Of a stretch of DNA of 63,499 bases, positions 27,225 through 35,675 are shown piece by piece. The notes under the pieces are model-generated. The model saw only the letters and a list, made by a program, of their open reading frames with translations, searched no databases and was not told where the DNA came from. The number at the start of each line of letters is the position of its first letter. The first letter of the stretch is position 1. The DNA comes from Glutamicibacter sp. JC586 (lineage in GTDB: Bacteria > Actinomycetota > Actinomycetes > Actinomycetales > Micrococcaceae): the NCBI RefSeq assembly GCF_009805585.1, contig NZ_VHIN01000006.1:1-63499 (forward strand), in the 5' to 3' direction. The position numbers and the translations under genes are program-made.

Positions 27225-28820
27225 GTGGCACATCTTCGAGCTGGCCAACCAGCAACTGAATCCGACCTGATTAATCTTCAGGAGGTGCTCGACGCCTACA
27301 GCAACATCATTCCTTCCAGCGACAACGCCGATCAGGCAGTCATCTTTGGCACCTCGGGACACCGCGGGACCTCATTGAACGGCACCTTCAACGAAGCACA
27401 TATCGCCGCCATCACGCAGGCCGTCGTCGATTACCGCGTCGACGCAGGGATCACCGGCCCTATGTATGTTGGCAAGGATAGCCACGCACTCTCGGACCCT
27501 GCCTACCAGACCGCACTAGAGGTTTTGGCAGGAAACAACGTTGAGGTTCTTGCCGAAGACGGTCTGACCCCAACCCCGGCAGTAAGCCACGCCATCCTCG
27601 TTCATAATGCCAAGGGCGGGGATCAGGCGGACGGTCTGATCATCACCCCGTCGCACAATCCACCCACCGATGGTGGCATCAAGTACAACCCACCACACGG
27701 CGGACCAGCGGAATCCGAAATTACTGGACCCATCGCTGCCCGCGCCAACGAGCTGTTGGCAAGCGGAAAAATTAAGCGCGGCGAAGCAAACGCCAAGCCT
27801 TTTGATTTCCGCGAGCTTTACATCACCGACCTGGCTGGGGTCATCGACTTTAAAGTCATCGCCGACTCAGGGATTTCCATCGGCGCTGATCCGCTGGGTG
27901 GCGCCTCGGTGCACTACTGGGGAGAAATCGGACGCCGCTACGGGTTGAACCTCGAAGTAGTCAACGAAAGTGTTGACCCGCGCTTCGGTTTCATGACCTT
28001 GGATAAAGACGGCAAGATCCGCATGGACTGCTCCTCGGCGCACGCCATGGCTTCCTTGGTAGCCAACCGCGAGAAGTACGACATCGCCACCGGTAATGAT
28101 GCGGATGCTGACCGCCACGGCATCGTCACGCCGGATGCCGGGCTAATGAACCCTAACCACTTCTTGGCCGTGGCCATCGACTACCTGTTGACCCACCGCG
28201 AAAACTGGCCAGCAGACGCCGAGATCGGCAAGACCTTGGTCTCCTCGGTGCTCATCGACAAGGTCGTGGCTTCCCATAACCGGACCCTGCGCGAAGTACC
28301 AGTGGGCTTCAAATACTTCGTAGAACCGTTGGCCTCCGGCAAGGTGGCCTTCTGCGGCGAGGAATCCGCAGGCGCAAGCTTCTTGGACTTCTCCGGCAAG
28401 GCCTTCAGCACCGACAAGGACGGGCTGATGCTCGCCTTGCTAGCTAGCGAAATGCGCGCTGTCACCGGCAAGAGCCCAAGCCAGTTGCACGCAGAACTAG
28501 TAAAGCGCCACGGTTCCAGCTTCTACGACCGCTTTGACGCCCCGGCTAATCGCGAACAGAAGGCCGTGCTTTCCAAGCTGGACCCTTCGATGGTTTCCGC
28601 CACCGAATTGGCGGGCGATTCGATCACCGCAAAGGTGACCGAGGCTGCTGGGTTCGCCATTGGAGGCCTGAAGGTTTCAAGCGAGCACGCATGGTTCGCG
28701 GCCCGCCCTTCGGGCACCGAAGACATTTACAAGATCTATGCAGAATCAACAAAATCACCCGAGCATCTGCAGCAAGTGCTCGCTGAAGCTCGGGTGATTG
28801 TTGACGCTGCTCTGGCATAA
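27225..28820 (+). CDS. pgm: Phosphoglucomutase (alpha-D-glucose phosphate-specific)
   Basis: Interconverts glucose-1- and glucose-6-phosphate, feeding glycogen and cell-wall sugar nucleotides. The 531 residues have TSGHRG near 43-48, the phosphoserine loop TPSHNPP with Ser143, the Mg loop GNDADADRHG and the phosphate-binding ARPSGTED near the end. The start is GTG at 27225, six bases after GAGAGG. It also provides the exit for glucose-1-phosphate made by a GH65 phosphorylase such as the one at 50-53 kb. Confidence 0.95.
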   Translation: MAHLRAGQPATESDLINLQEVLDAYSNIIPSSDNADQAVIFGTSGHRGTSLNGTFNEAHIAAITQAVVDYRVDAGITGPMYVGKDSHALSDPAYQTALEVLAGNNVEVLAEDGLTPTPAVSHAILVHNAKGGDQADGLIITPSHNPPTDGGIKYNPPHGGPAESEITGPIAARANELLASGKIKRGEANAKPFDFRELYITDLAGVIDFKVIADSGISIGADPLGGASVHYWGEIGRRYGLNLEVVNESVDPRFGFMTLDKDGKIRMDCSSAHAMASLVANREKYDIATGNDADADRHGIVTPDAGLMNPNHFLAVAIDYLLTHRENWPADAEIGKTLVSSVLIDKVVASHNRTLREVPVGFKYFVEPLASGKVAFCGEESAGASFLDFSGKAFSTDKDGLMLALLASEMRAVTGKSPSQLHAELVKRHGSSFYDRFDAPANREQKAVLSKLDPSMVSATELAGDSITAKVTEAAGFAIGGLKVSSEHAWFAARPSGTEDIYKIYAESTKSPEHLQQVLAEARVIVDAALA

Positions 28821-28843
28821 GTCAGAGATTTATTACCCTTGTG

Positions 28844-28886
28844 CAGTGGCTCGGGCACAGAGAATTTTTCTGCGGCCGGGCCACTG
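28844..28886 (+). terminator. Possible imperfect hairpin after pgm
   Basis: CAGTGGC (28844-28850) can pair with GCCACTG (28880-28886) around an inner CAGAGAA/TTCTG hairpin, 24 bases past the pgm stop. There is no clear T-run after it; the call is weak. The rest of the 179-base gap to the AbiE genes shows no gene. Confidence 0.3.
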
Positions 28887-28999
28887 TGGTTTCCGAACTA
28901 TTGTCCGTTTCTGAATACAATATCGGCCACGCCGAGTACTCTTCGATCTGCCTCTCTTGTCGACAAACAGCGAACTGAGATTCATCAGAGACTTGGCGC

Positions 29000-29932
29000 T
29001 CAACGACCATCTAGCTCGCCCAGCGGTGACTTCTGGATGTCTTCAATCAATTTTGTAAGCCATTCGCGAGTTGCATCGATGTTCGGGAGCGCGAGCGTTT
29101 CACCGCGCACGAGGGTCTCCTTGCGCGCCTCCCCGTACTGCGTTTCCCATCCGTCCATTTCACGCAGTGGAAGTGGCGGCCACTTCTGCGAACGGCGGAA
29201 ATCAAATGTACGCACGCAAAATGCCCTCACCGTGGAAAGATCAGGACCAGCACTGCATAGCAACTGCAAATCCACCAGGTCATGTGCACGGTTATAGGCA
29301 GGGTCTGTCACGGCATGAATTTTCTGTGCAATTTGATATTCCAAGTCGATCAGTTCGACCGGCAGTAAGTCTCCGAATCCAAAGAACGCACCGAGCTCTA
29401 CGAGCTCGGGGTCTATATCGAGCCGACGATGGGCATGCGGTTCGATTTCAGGGTCAGACACCTCTACGTCCACGCCAGCCCAATCCTTCCCAAGGAAGGC
29501 GAGGGTAAGCCTATAGGGGTGCACCACATACCCCGGCATCCCTAGCCCAGGGTCATGCTGACGTTGCTTCTTGAGGGTCGCGGTGAAGGCGACGCGGTCA
29601 GGTGCCGTAGGGGACTTCCTCAGCGAGCCCTTTGACGCTGGCACTGTTCCCCAGCCTTTTGCCAATCGTTCCCGGAAAGATTCTTCGAAGTCCTTGCCAC
29701 GTTGCTCGGTTGAAACATCTAAATCAGCTGTAGCCCGCGTTCCACTCTCGCCCATACGAAGCTTGATACCCATACCACCCTTGATGGCTACTGCACTGGG
29801 AAGCATCTGAGAAATGATGAGCGTACAAAGCATGCGGCGTACACGTGCAATTGGAACCCCAAGATCTCGAGAAACTTCCTCCAACCGGACGTTCAGTTGC
29901 GCAATATTCAGCACCGGGACCACAGCACTCAT
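29000..29932 (-). CDS. abiEii: AbiEii-type nucleotidyltransferase toxin
   Basis: A 310-residue nucleotidyltransferase of the AbiEii/AbiGii toxin family, the toxin of type IV toxin-antitoxin systems, first known from phage abortive infection. The defining residues are visible: KGGMGIKLR at 51-59 (the GG-containing loop) and RATADLD at 66-72 (catalytic aspartates). The N-terminal 45 residues form a short helical segment. Its ATG overlaps the antitoxin stop by four bases, the classic coupled order antitoxin then toxin. Relatives transfer nucleotides to tRNA ends; whether this one does is unknown. Confidence 0.9.
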   Translation of the reverse strand: MSAVVPVLNIAQLNVRLEEVSRDLGVPIARVRRMLCTLIISQMLPSAVAIKGGMGIKLRMGESGTRATADLDVSTEQRGKDFEESFRERLAKGWGTVPASKGSLRKSPTAPDRVAFTATLKKQRQHDPGLGMPGYVVHPYRLTLAFLGKDWAGVDVEVSDPEIEPHAHRRLDIDPELVELGAFFGFGDLLPVELIDLEYQIAQKIHAVTDPAYNRAHDLVDLQLLCSAGPDLSTVRAFCVRTFDFRRSQKWPPLPLREMDGWETQYGEARKETLVRGETLALPNIDATREWLTKLIEDIQKSPLGELDGR

Positions 29933-30471
29933 GTTAGGTGTCGCCCATTCTTAGGATCAATGGCCTCGCAGTCACCTATTAGATCACGTCGATGCGCCTG
30001 GTCAACTAGTGATTTCCATCGGTTCCACGGCATCCTGCCACGGATGTCCGATAGGGCCCGTCCGACTGTGGTGGACGGCACCCCCTCGTAATGAGTCAGA
30101 TCTTCGTCAGCGACATCCATACGCTGTTCCAACTCGACCCATTCAGGCATGACTCGTCGTACCCTGCGTCGAGTCCCCACCATGATTCGGTGCGGGTTGA
30201 ACTGCCCTAGACCTAGCAGGTCAAAAACTGCCTCCCGCTGCAGAAAAGCCCCTGGTCCAGCCAGTGCCACTGCTACTGCCGCTTGAGTAAATTCGGTCAT
30301 TGGCACACTGAGATGAACATATACGCCTTTGCCATACGAACGTAGCGCGCCTCGATGCGCAAGCTTACGTACTTCCACGGCAGGAACTCCCGCATCCTCG
30401 GCTTCTGCAATGGTCACTACGCCGTGGCGCCCTGAGGCAATCTCCCACAAGTCATGCCTATACCCGTTCAT
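29929..30471 (-). CDS. abiEi: AbiEi-type antitoxin with N-terminal wHTH
   Basis: The antitoxin partner, 180 residues. The N-terminus (about 5-55) is a winged helix with GVVTIAEAEDAGVP and LAHRGALRSYGKGVY; the rest is the AbiEi C-terminal domain with VPSTTVGRALSD. I start at the ATG ending at 30471 (MNGYRHDLW), after AAGGG, because the longer frame crosses a 34-base palindrome that looks like the operator. In known AbiE systems this protein silences the toxin without contact and represses its own promoter, which the upstream palindrome supports. Confidence 0.88.
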   Translation of the reverse strand: MNGYRHDLWEIASGRHGVVTIAEAEDAGVPAVEVRKLAHRGALRSYGKGVYVHLSVPMTEFTQAAVAVALAGPGAFLQREAVFDLLGLGQFNPHRIMVGTRRRVRRVMPEWVELEQRMDVADEDLTHYEGVPSTTVGRALSDIRGRMPWNRWKSLVDQAHRRDLIGDCEAIDPKNGRHLT

Positions 30472-30485
30472 TTCAAACCCTTCCC

Positions 30486-30519
30486 GCCAAAAGTGTACCA
30501 TTTTTGGTACGCTTTTGGC
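30486..30519 (-). promoter_or_regulatory. Palindromic operator/promoter of the AbiE pair
   Basis: Inverted repeat with 15-base arms (30486-30500 and 30505-30519, one mismatch) and a TTTT centre, ending 15 bases before the AbiEi start. On the minus strand it contains TGGTACACT, an extended -10 element, so a bound repressor would cover the promoter. The arms read GCCAAAAGTGTACCA on the plus strand. Confidence 0.75.
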
Positions 30520-30548
30520 GCGGACTGCGACTAAGTCCAGGCACAACA

Positions 30549-30592
30549 AAGCCGGCAGTCCCGCATTCAAAAAATGCGAACTCTGCCGGCTT
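30549..30592 (-). terminator. Terminator after the amino acid permease
   Basis: A two-part hairpin: outer 10-bp stem (30549-30558 with 30583-30592) and inner 5-bp stem (30563-30567 with 30573-30577). On the minus strand it is followed by TGTTGTG after CTT. It separates the permease from the AbiE operator. Confidence 0.7.
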
Positions 30593-30609
30593 GGCTGGTC
30601 ATGAAATTA

Positions 30610-32058
30610 CTAGTTCAGCTTCGCGGTCCATGGGTCAATGACCTCGGCTGGCTGCTTGCGAGTAGCCAGCCAGTGGCCCAGCCACAGCAAGAGGAAGATC
30701 GGTAGGCCGACATAGCTTGAGGCCATCTGCAGCAGATTGCCGTCCAGAACTGCCTGGTAGTTCTGGCCAGCGATGACCACCAGCAGGATGACGAAGGCAA
30801 GGAATGGACCCAGCGGGAACAGCGGAGCCTTGTACGGCAAATCGGCAAGACTCTGACCGCTGGCGATGTACGCCTTACGGAATTGATAGTGGCTCACCGC
30901 AATCCCGACCCACGCGATAAATCCGGACAGCCCCGAGACGTTCAGCAGCCAGGTGTAAGCCTCGCCCTGTCCGATGATCGCGGTCAGGAACCCGAAGAGC
31001 CCCACCGAGGCGGTCAAAAGCATGGCCGGCACCGGAACACCTCGCTTGTTCAAGCGTGCAAAGATCTTCGGAGCTTTGCCGTCTTTGGCCATGGAATAAA
31101 GCATGCGCGCAGAGGCATATAGGCCTGAGTTGCCTGCCGACAAGATGGCCGAGAGGATCACGGCGTTCATCAACGCGGCAGCGAAGGCGATGCCGGCTCG
31201 CTCGAAGACCAAGGTGAACGGTGAGGTGGCGATATCAGATGCTTCGGATGACAGCAGCGAAGGATCCAGGTACGGGATCAACATGCCGATGACAAAGATG
31301 GCGCCGATGTAGAAGAGCATGATTCGCCAGAAGATGGTCTTGATGGCCTTTGGGACATCGCGCTGCGGGTTTTCCGCTTCACCTGCGGCGACACCAACCA
31401 GCTCAGTTCCCTGGAACGAGAAGCCGGCAATCATGAACACCGAAACGATGGACAGCCAGCCGCCCACAAATGGCGCGTCCCCGTCGGTCCAGTTGCTAAA
31501 TCCTGGCGAGGTTCCGCCGATGATGCCGAAGATCATCGCGAAGCCGCAGATCAGGAACACGATGACCGTGATGACCTTGATAGCAGCCAGCCAGTATTCG
31601 CCTTCACCGAAGGCCTTGGACGACAGGGCGTTGAGCCCGGTGAGCAGCACCAGGAAGATGGCGGCCCAGATCCATCCGGGAGAGTCCGGGAACCAGTAAG
31701 ACATCACGATGCCCGCAGCAACCAGCTCGGCGGCGACGGTAATGGCCCAGTTGAACCAGTAGTTCCACCCGATCGCAAAGCCGAAGTGGCGGTTGACGAA
31801 GACGGTGGCGTAGGTCTGGAACGAGCCTGCGACAGGAAGCCGTGCACTCATCTCGCCCAGCGATTGCATCAACAGCAGCACCATGATGCCAATCAGGGCA
31901 TAAGCGACGAGCGCGCCACCGGGGCCAGCTTCAGAGATCGTGCCGCCGGACGCGACGAATAGTCCGGTACCAATTGAGCCGCCAATGGCAATCATCTGCA
32001 TGTGGCGAGCTTTGAGGCCACGCTTCAGGCCGTCCTGGGACGGTGCGGGCTCAGTCAT
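30610..32058 (-). CDS. Amino acid permease (APC superfamily, LysP-like)
   Basis: A 482-residue, 12-helix amino acid:proton symporter of the AAT family. The N-terminal signature LKARHMQMIAIGGSIGTGLF at about 14-33 and the GFSFQGTELVGVAAGE segment near 215-230 are family hallmarks. Overall pattern is closest, from memory, to lysine-specific permeases, though basic versus neutral substrates cannot be settled by eye. It follows the aldehyde dehydrogenase after 79 bases on the same strand. Confidence 0.88.
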   Translation of the reverse strand: MTEPAPSQDGLKRGLKARHMQMIAIGGSIGTGLFVASGGTISEAGPGGALVAYALIGIMVLLLMQSLGEMSARLPVAGSFQTYATVFVNRHFGFAIGWNYWFNWAITVAAELVAAGIVMSYWFPDSPGWIWAAIFLVLLTGLNALSSKAFGEGEYWLAAIKVITVIVFLICGFAMIFGIIGGTSPGFSNWTDGDAPFVGGWLSIVSVFMIAGFSFQGTELVGVAAGEAENPQRDVPKAIKTIFWRIMLFYIGAIFVIGMLIPYLDPSLLSSEASDIATSPFTLVFERAGIAFAAALMNAVILSAILSAGNSGLYASARMLYSMAKDGKAPKIFARLNKRGVPVPAMLLTASVGLFGFLTAIIGQGEAYTWLLNVSGLSGFIAWVGIAVSHYQFRKAYIASGQSLADLPYKAPLFPLGPFLAFVILLVVIAGQNYQAVLDGNLLQMASSYVGLPIFLLLWLGHWLATRKQPAEVIDPWTAKLN

Positions 32059-32137
32059 GCGTTACATCTCCTGATGCTTAGAAATTTCCAACCTTTCAAT
32101 CCAAGCACTCTGACCAGTCCCAATGCTATGAACCGCG

Positions 32138-33571
32138 CTACAGTAAGCGATCAATAATCTTTCGCTTAGCCCAAGAATACGGAGGATAAATTGCGCTCAG
32201 CGTATCTACCACCGTTGTTTTGTTGAGTTCTGAGCGCATCTGCGAAAGACGATCAAAGCCATGTTTGCCATGATAAGAACCCATACCGCTGGCACCCACG
32301 CCGCCAAACGGCAGGGTTGGAATCACCATTTGAGCCAGTGGGGCGTTGTGTACGATCGCTCCAGCACGAACCCGATCCGAGAAAATCGACTGCAGTCGGG
32401 GACTCTCACTCATCAAATAGGCAGCTAGCGGTGAAGGACGCCGGGCAATAAATTCCAAGGCTTCTTCAAAGGTCTTGACCTCGATGACCGGAAGAATCGG
32501 ACCGAAGATTTCCTCGGTCATCAAGGTGCCTTCTAGATCTACGTTGCGCATGATGGTCGGCGCAATGCGTAGCGTCTCTTCGTCATACTCACCACCAACA
32601 ACAACTTCACCTTGCTCCAACATTGCCAGGAGGCGGTCAAAGTGCTGACGGCTAGCAATCCTGCCGAAGTCTTGATGAGTGATCGGCTCTTTACCGTAGA
32701 AGCTGGTGATGGCCTGTCCCAGCCGGTTGATCAACGATGTAGCATCACCGATGCACAAGATGTAGTCCGGCGCGACACAGGTCTGTCCTGCATTCATGAA
32801 TTTCGCGTAGGTCAGTCGTTTAGCAGTAGCCGGCGAGTGATTGTCCACCACCGCAGGGGACTTTCCTCCCAGCTCCAAAGTGGTTGGGGTCAGATGCTTT
32901 GCTGCCGCCATGGCGACAATCTTTGCAACTCTCTCACCCCCGGTATAGAAGATGTGGTCCCAGCGGGCCGCGAGTAGCTCAGTGGCTGTATCCACTCCGC
33001 CTTCGATAACCGCAAAGACTCGCTCATCGAGGTAGAGCGGAAGGAATTTGGCTAAGGCACCAGAAGTGGCCGGAGCCAGTTCTGAAGGCTTGATGACCGC
33101 CGCGTTGCCAGCAGCAATAGCGGCCACCAAAGGGGCCAGCACCAGCTGCAGAGGATAGTTCCACGCGCCAATAATCAAAACCACTCCTAGAGGGCGTGGT
33201 TCGATCTTGGCCATGGCCGGCTGTAGTGACAATGGGACCTTAACGCCGGTGCTGTCCATCCATTCAGCCAAGTGCCGCAGCGCATGATCTATCTCGGCAC
33301 GAACCACATCGACTTCAGCGAATTTTGCTTCTGTCGCACTTTTTCCAAGGTCTTCATTCAGAGCCTGCAGGAAGTCCTCAAGATGCTCTTCGAGCATCTT
33401 CTCCAGCGCTCGCAATTGTTGGACGCGGAAGCGGCGCGGGTGCGTAATTCTGGTATCGGCTGAACGACGAAGATGGCTCAGGACCGTAGCAATACGAGAA
33501 GGATGCTCGTCCACCGGCGGCGCGGAATCGCCGACCGGTTCAGGCAATGGAGTGGAAGTAAACAGACCCAT
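32138..33571 (-). CDS. Class 3-type aldehyde dehydrogenase
   Basis: A 477-residue NAD(P)-dependent aldehyde dehydrogenase of the class 3 / fatty aldehyde (CALDH) type, which lacks the long N-terminal part of class 1 enzymes. Catalytic Glu234 is in LELGGKSP and Cys265 in NAGQTCVAP. The C-terminal RSELNKTTVVDTL plus a hydrophobic end is like membrane-associated relatives. Divergent from the membrane protein at 33660. A role with the following amino acid permease (amine or amino acid-derived aldehydes) is possible but not shown. Confidence 0.92.
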   Translation of the reverse strand: MGLFTSTPLPEPVGDSAPPVDEHPSRIATVLSHLRRSADTRITHPRRFRVQQLRALEKMLEEHLEDFLQALNEDLGKSATEAKFAEVDVVRAEIDHALRHLAEWMDSTGVKVPLSLQPAMAKIEPRPLGVVLIIGAWNYPLQLVLAPLVAAIAAGNAAVIKPSELAPATSGALAKFLPLYLDERVFAVIEGGVDTATELLAARWDHIFYTGGERVAKIVAMAAAKHLTPTTLELGGKSPAVVDNHSPATAKRLTYAKFMNAGQTCVAPDYILCIGDATSLINRLGQAITSFYGKEPITHQDFGRIASRQHFDRLLAMLEQGEVVVGGEYDEETLRIAPTIMRNVDLEGTLMTEEIFGPILPVIEVKTFEEALEFIARRPSPLAAYLMSESPRLQSIFSDRVRAGAIVHNAPLAQMVIPTLPFGGVGASGMGSYHGKHGFDRLSQMRSELNKTTVVDTLSAIYPPYSWAKRKIIDRLL

Positions 33572-33620
33572 GATTTGAGACTACGTTACGAAGCGAAAGT
33601 TTCCTCAAATAATTCCCAAG

Positions 33621-33650
33621 TTCTTCAATATGTATCAAGTATTTGATACA
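33621..33650 (+). promoter_or_regulatory. Promoter with palindromic operator before the membrane protein-GntR operon
   Basis: Palindrome TGTATCAA-N4-TTGATACA at 33631-33650. It overlaps a possible -10 (TGATAC, 33644-33649) that lies 17 bases after TTCTTC (33621-33626). The expected transcript start falls on or near the ATG at 33660, so the mRNA may be leaderless. The palindrome is a natural target for the GntR regulator encoded by the second gene. Confidence 0.65.
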
Positions 33651-33659
33651 TTAACTGTC

Positions 33660-35192
33660 ATGGATCAACTCTCGGCGAGCGCTTTGTCGGTAGCCATTGC
33701 GGCCACCATAATCTATCTTTGGCTGCGCTCGGTGGCTACGGGAGGCAAGGTCCCTGCCCTTCAGCGGGCCAGGTCTCATTCGTTCTGGTGTGCGTTAATT
33801 GCTTTCTTCGTCTCTACGTCCGGGGAGCTTAGAAAGTTGTGGGTGATTGATGGACAGACGGAGCCGACAATCTCACTGATCATCATCGCGCTGAGTGCCG
33901 GAGGGTGGATCGCTCTGGTCTACATCATCGGTTTGTTTACCTGGCCACAGGAGCTACAGCCGGTCCGTGTTGCTTCCTTAGAACCTCGGACATTTACCTC
34001 ACCTTTCCCCCGAAAATTGGGGGCACTTGTTGGTGCCCTCGCTGTGGTTTCAATTGCGCTTCTCTGGCCGGTATCTCAAGTTTCGGGTCAGAGTCCCCAG
34101 GGTTATTCCGAGACCGAATCCACTAGCGACTTTGGCGAACCCTTCGAGCAAGTTTCAACCGTCACGCCCGGATGGCACTCCGGCACTGAAGTGGCTCCAC
34201 TTTTAGCACTGAGCATTCTAGGAGTGTTGGTTGCTGCCGCATTGGTCAGTTTCGTCATTCTCAAGCGCCAACCTTTGACCGGAATATCGACTGCGCATAA
34301 CCAACAGTTGCGCACCGTATGGCTCAACAGGCTCTTGCGGCATACCGGCTGGATCCTCGTTGGCATTAGTGTTTCTGCAATCTCCTATGCCGACCCCATA
34401 CTAGGTCCCGAGTGGAGCCGCATCTCAACATTTGCGTACCTTGGTCTGGGCTTCGTATTGCTCGTTTGGGGACCGAACGTTCCAGCGCTGAAGAACGAAC
34501 ACCCCAATGTGCATTCAGCTTTCGCGCGGATGCGATCGCACACTCTGACGGTTTCGTATATTGCAACGGCAGTATTGCTGGTCTGTTCCTACGTCATCGC
34601 TGTAGTTGCCAGTGAACGCACTTATGAAGTGTCCACTGTTTATGGCGACATGAGAGCCAGACTTTCAAACACTTCACTCGTAATCGTCTGGGGCGCACTT
34701 GCCGTAGTGCTCTTCTTGGTCATTTCGGCCGGTTTCGCGCTCTATGCTGACCGACGCGCCAAACATGGCGCAACACGCTCCCCACAGACTCAGAATCTCC
34801 CTTTTTGGGTGTATCTCATTGCCGCGCTTTGCGTAACCAGTGGTAGCGTTTTGCTCTACATTCCCGACGCAGTCCCCTCGAACATGCGAGTTTCCCCCTG
34901 GTTGACCACGGGGGTTATTGTCGGGTTGCTGATATTCGCTGCCGGTTATCACTGGTGGATCCGCCGTTGCGCGGTACCGTGGGACGTCACAATGGAGCAG
35001 GAGATCTGGTATCGACAAGTGTTGGAATTCCGCGCCCTGCGGGTGTTAAGTAGCGCGTTCTTCCTGCTGCCTGGATTAGCTTATCCAGACGAACCGGCCG
35101 TAATCGCCCTTGGTGTGGGCCTATTCTGCATTCCAGCTTTCTTAGTGGTACCCCGACCAAATCCCGTTGCTCTCCAAAGCGCACGCGCATGA
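33660..35192 (+). CDS. Polytopic membrane protein of unknown function
   Basis: A 510-residue protein with about 12 hydrophobic helices, grouped as four, then a soluble extracytoplasmic-like Ser/Glu-rich loop (about 150-180), then eight more. I start at ATG 33660, since the longer frame begins inside a palindromic operator. I recognise no transporter signature or catalytic motif. The stop overlaps the start of a YtrA-type GntR gene (ATGA), so the two are co-translated. YtrA regulators usually control ABC transporters or membrane proteins in their own operon; this pair fits that, minus the ATPase. Confidence 0.75.
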   Translation: MDQLSASALSVAIAATIIYLWLRSVATGGKVPALQRARSHSFWCALIAFFVSTSGELRKLWVIDGQTEPTISLIIIALSAGGWIALVYIIGLFTWPQELQPVRVASLEPRTFTSPFPRKLGALVGALAVVSIALLWPVSQVSGQSPQGYSETESTSDFGEPFEQVSTVTPGWHSGTEVAPLLALSILGVLVAAALVSFVILKRQPLTGISTAHNQQLRTVWLNRLLRHTGWILVGISVSAISYADPILGPEWSRISTFAYLGLGFVLLVWGPNVPALKNEHPNVHSAFARMRSHTLTVSYIATAVLLVCSYVIAVVASERTYEVSTVYGDMRARLSNTSLVIVWGALAVVLFLVISAGFALYADRRAKHGATRSPQTQNLPFWVYLIAALCVTSGSVLLYIPDAVPSNMRVSPWLTTGVIVGLLIFAAGYHWWIRRCAVPWDVTMEQEIWYRQVLEFRALRVLSSAFFLLPGLAYPDEPAVIALGVGLFCIPAFLVVPRPNPVALQSARA

Positions 35193-35554
35193 GCACGCAG
35201 ATCAGTGTAGATCTTGAGGCTGCTACCGCACCTTATGAGCAAATCCGTTCGCAGGTAGCCTCGCTGATCAATCTTGGCGAACTAACTGCCGGTAGCAAGC
35301 TACCTACCGTTCGTGCGCTGGCCACGGACCTTGGTGTAGCCGCAGGAACGGTAGCCCGCGCCTATAAGGAGCTTGAAGCTGAAGGTCTCATTTCTTCGCG
35401 ACGTCGCGCCGGCACGGTGGTGAACGAACGCTTAGCACCCGTCGATACGCATGAAGACCTTGTGGTTGCGGTAGACAACTTGTGGAAACTGGCCGCAGCG
35501 CACCATGTCGATGCCGCGACGCTTAAGGCTTTGGTGGCGCGACGTGAACCGTAA
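35189..35554 (+). CDS. GntR-family regulator, YtrA subgroup
   Basis: A 121-residue regulator: the winged helix (about 10-75; LPTVRALATDLGVAAGTVARAY) followed by only a short two-helix tail of about 45 residues with no ligand domain, which defines the YtrA subgroup. It begins in a four-base overlap with the membrane protein gene and probably represses the operon through the palindrome at 33631-33650. The effector is unknown. Confidence 0.88.
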   Translation: MSTQISVDLEAATAPYEQIRSQVASLINLGELTAGSKLPTVRALATDLGVAAGTVARAYKELEAEGLISSRRRAGTVVNERLAPVDTHEDLVVAVDNLWKLAAAHHVDAATLKALVARREP

Positions 35555-35593
35555 GAATTTGTTCTAGCCATCCCTACTGCGTACGCTCTAGAC

Positions 35594-35670
35594 CAGTGAC
35601 ACGGGGTGTCGGAGAAGCCGACTGAGATAAGACCCGTCGAACCTGATCTAGTTCACGCTAGCGGAGGGAT
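35594..35670 (+). ncRNA. TPP riboswitch (THI element)
   Basis: The conserved thiamine pyrophosphate aptamer elements are all readable: ACACGGGGTG at 35600-35609, CTGAGATAAGACCC at 35622-35635, GAACCTGATCT at 35639-35649 and the 3' GCGGAGGGAT at 35661-35670. The final GGAGGGA doubles as the Shine-Dalgarno of thiM, whose ATG is at 35676. Ligand binding should therefore hide the ribosome binding site, i.e. translational control, the usual mode in actinobacteria. No separate terminator hairpin is seen. Confidence 0.93.
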
Positions 35671-35675
35671 GTCGC

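Noticed and set aside
29000-30592. AbiE cassette as part of a prophage or larger defence island
   Set aside because: No integrase, phage gene, direct-repeat ends or second defence system is seen on either side; only the pair itself can be supported.
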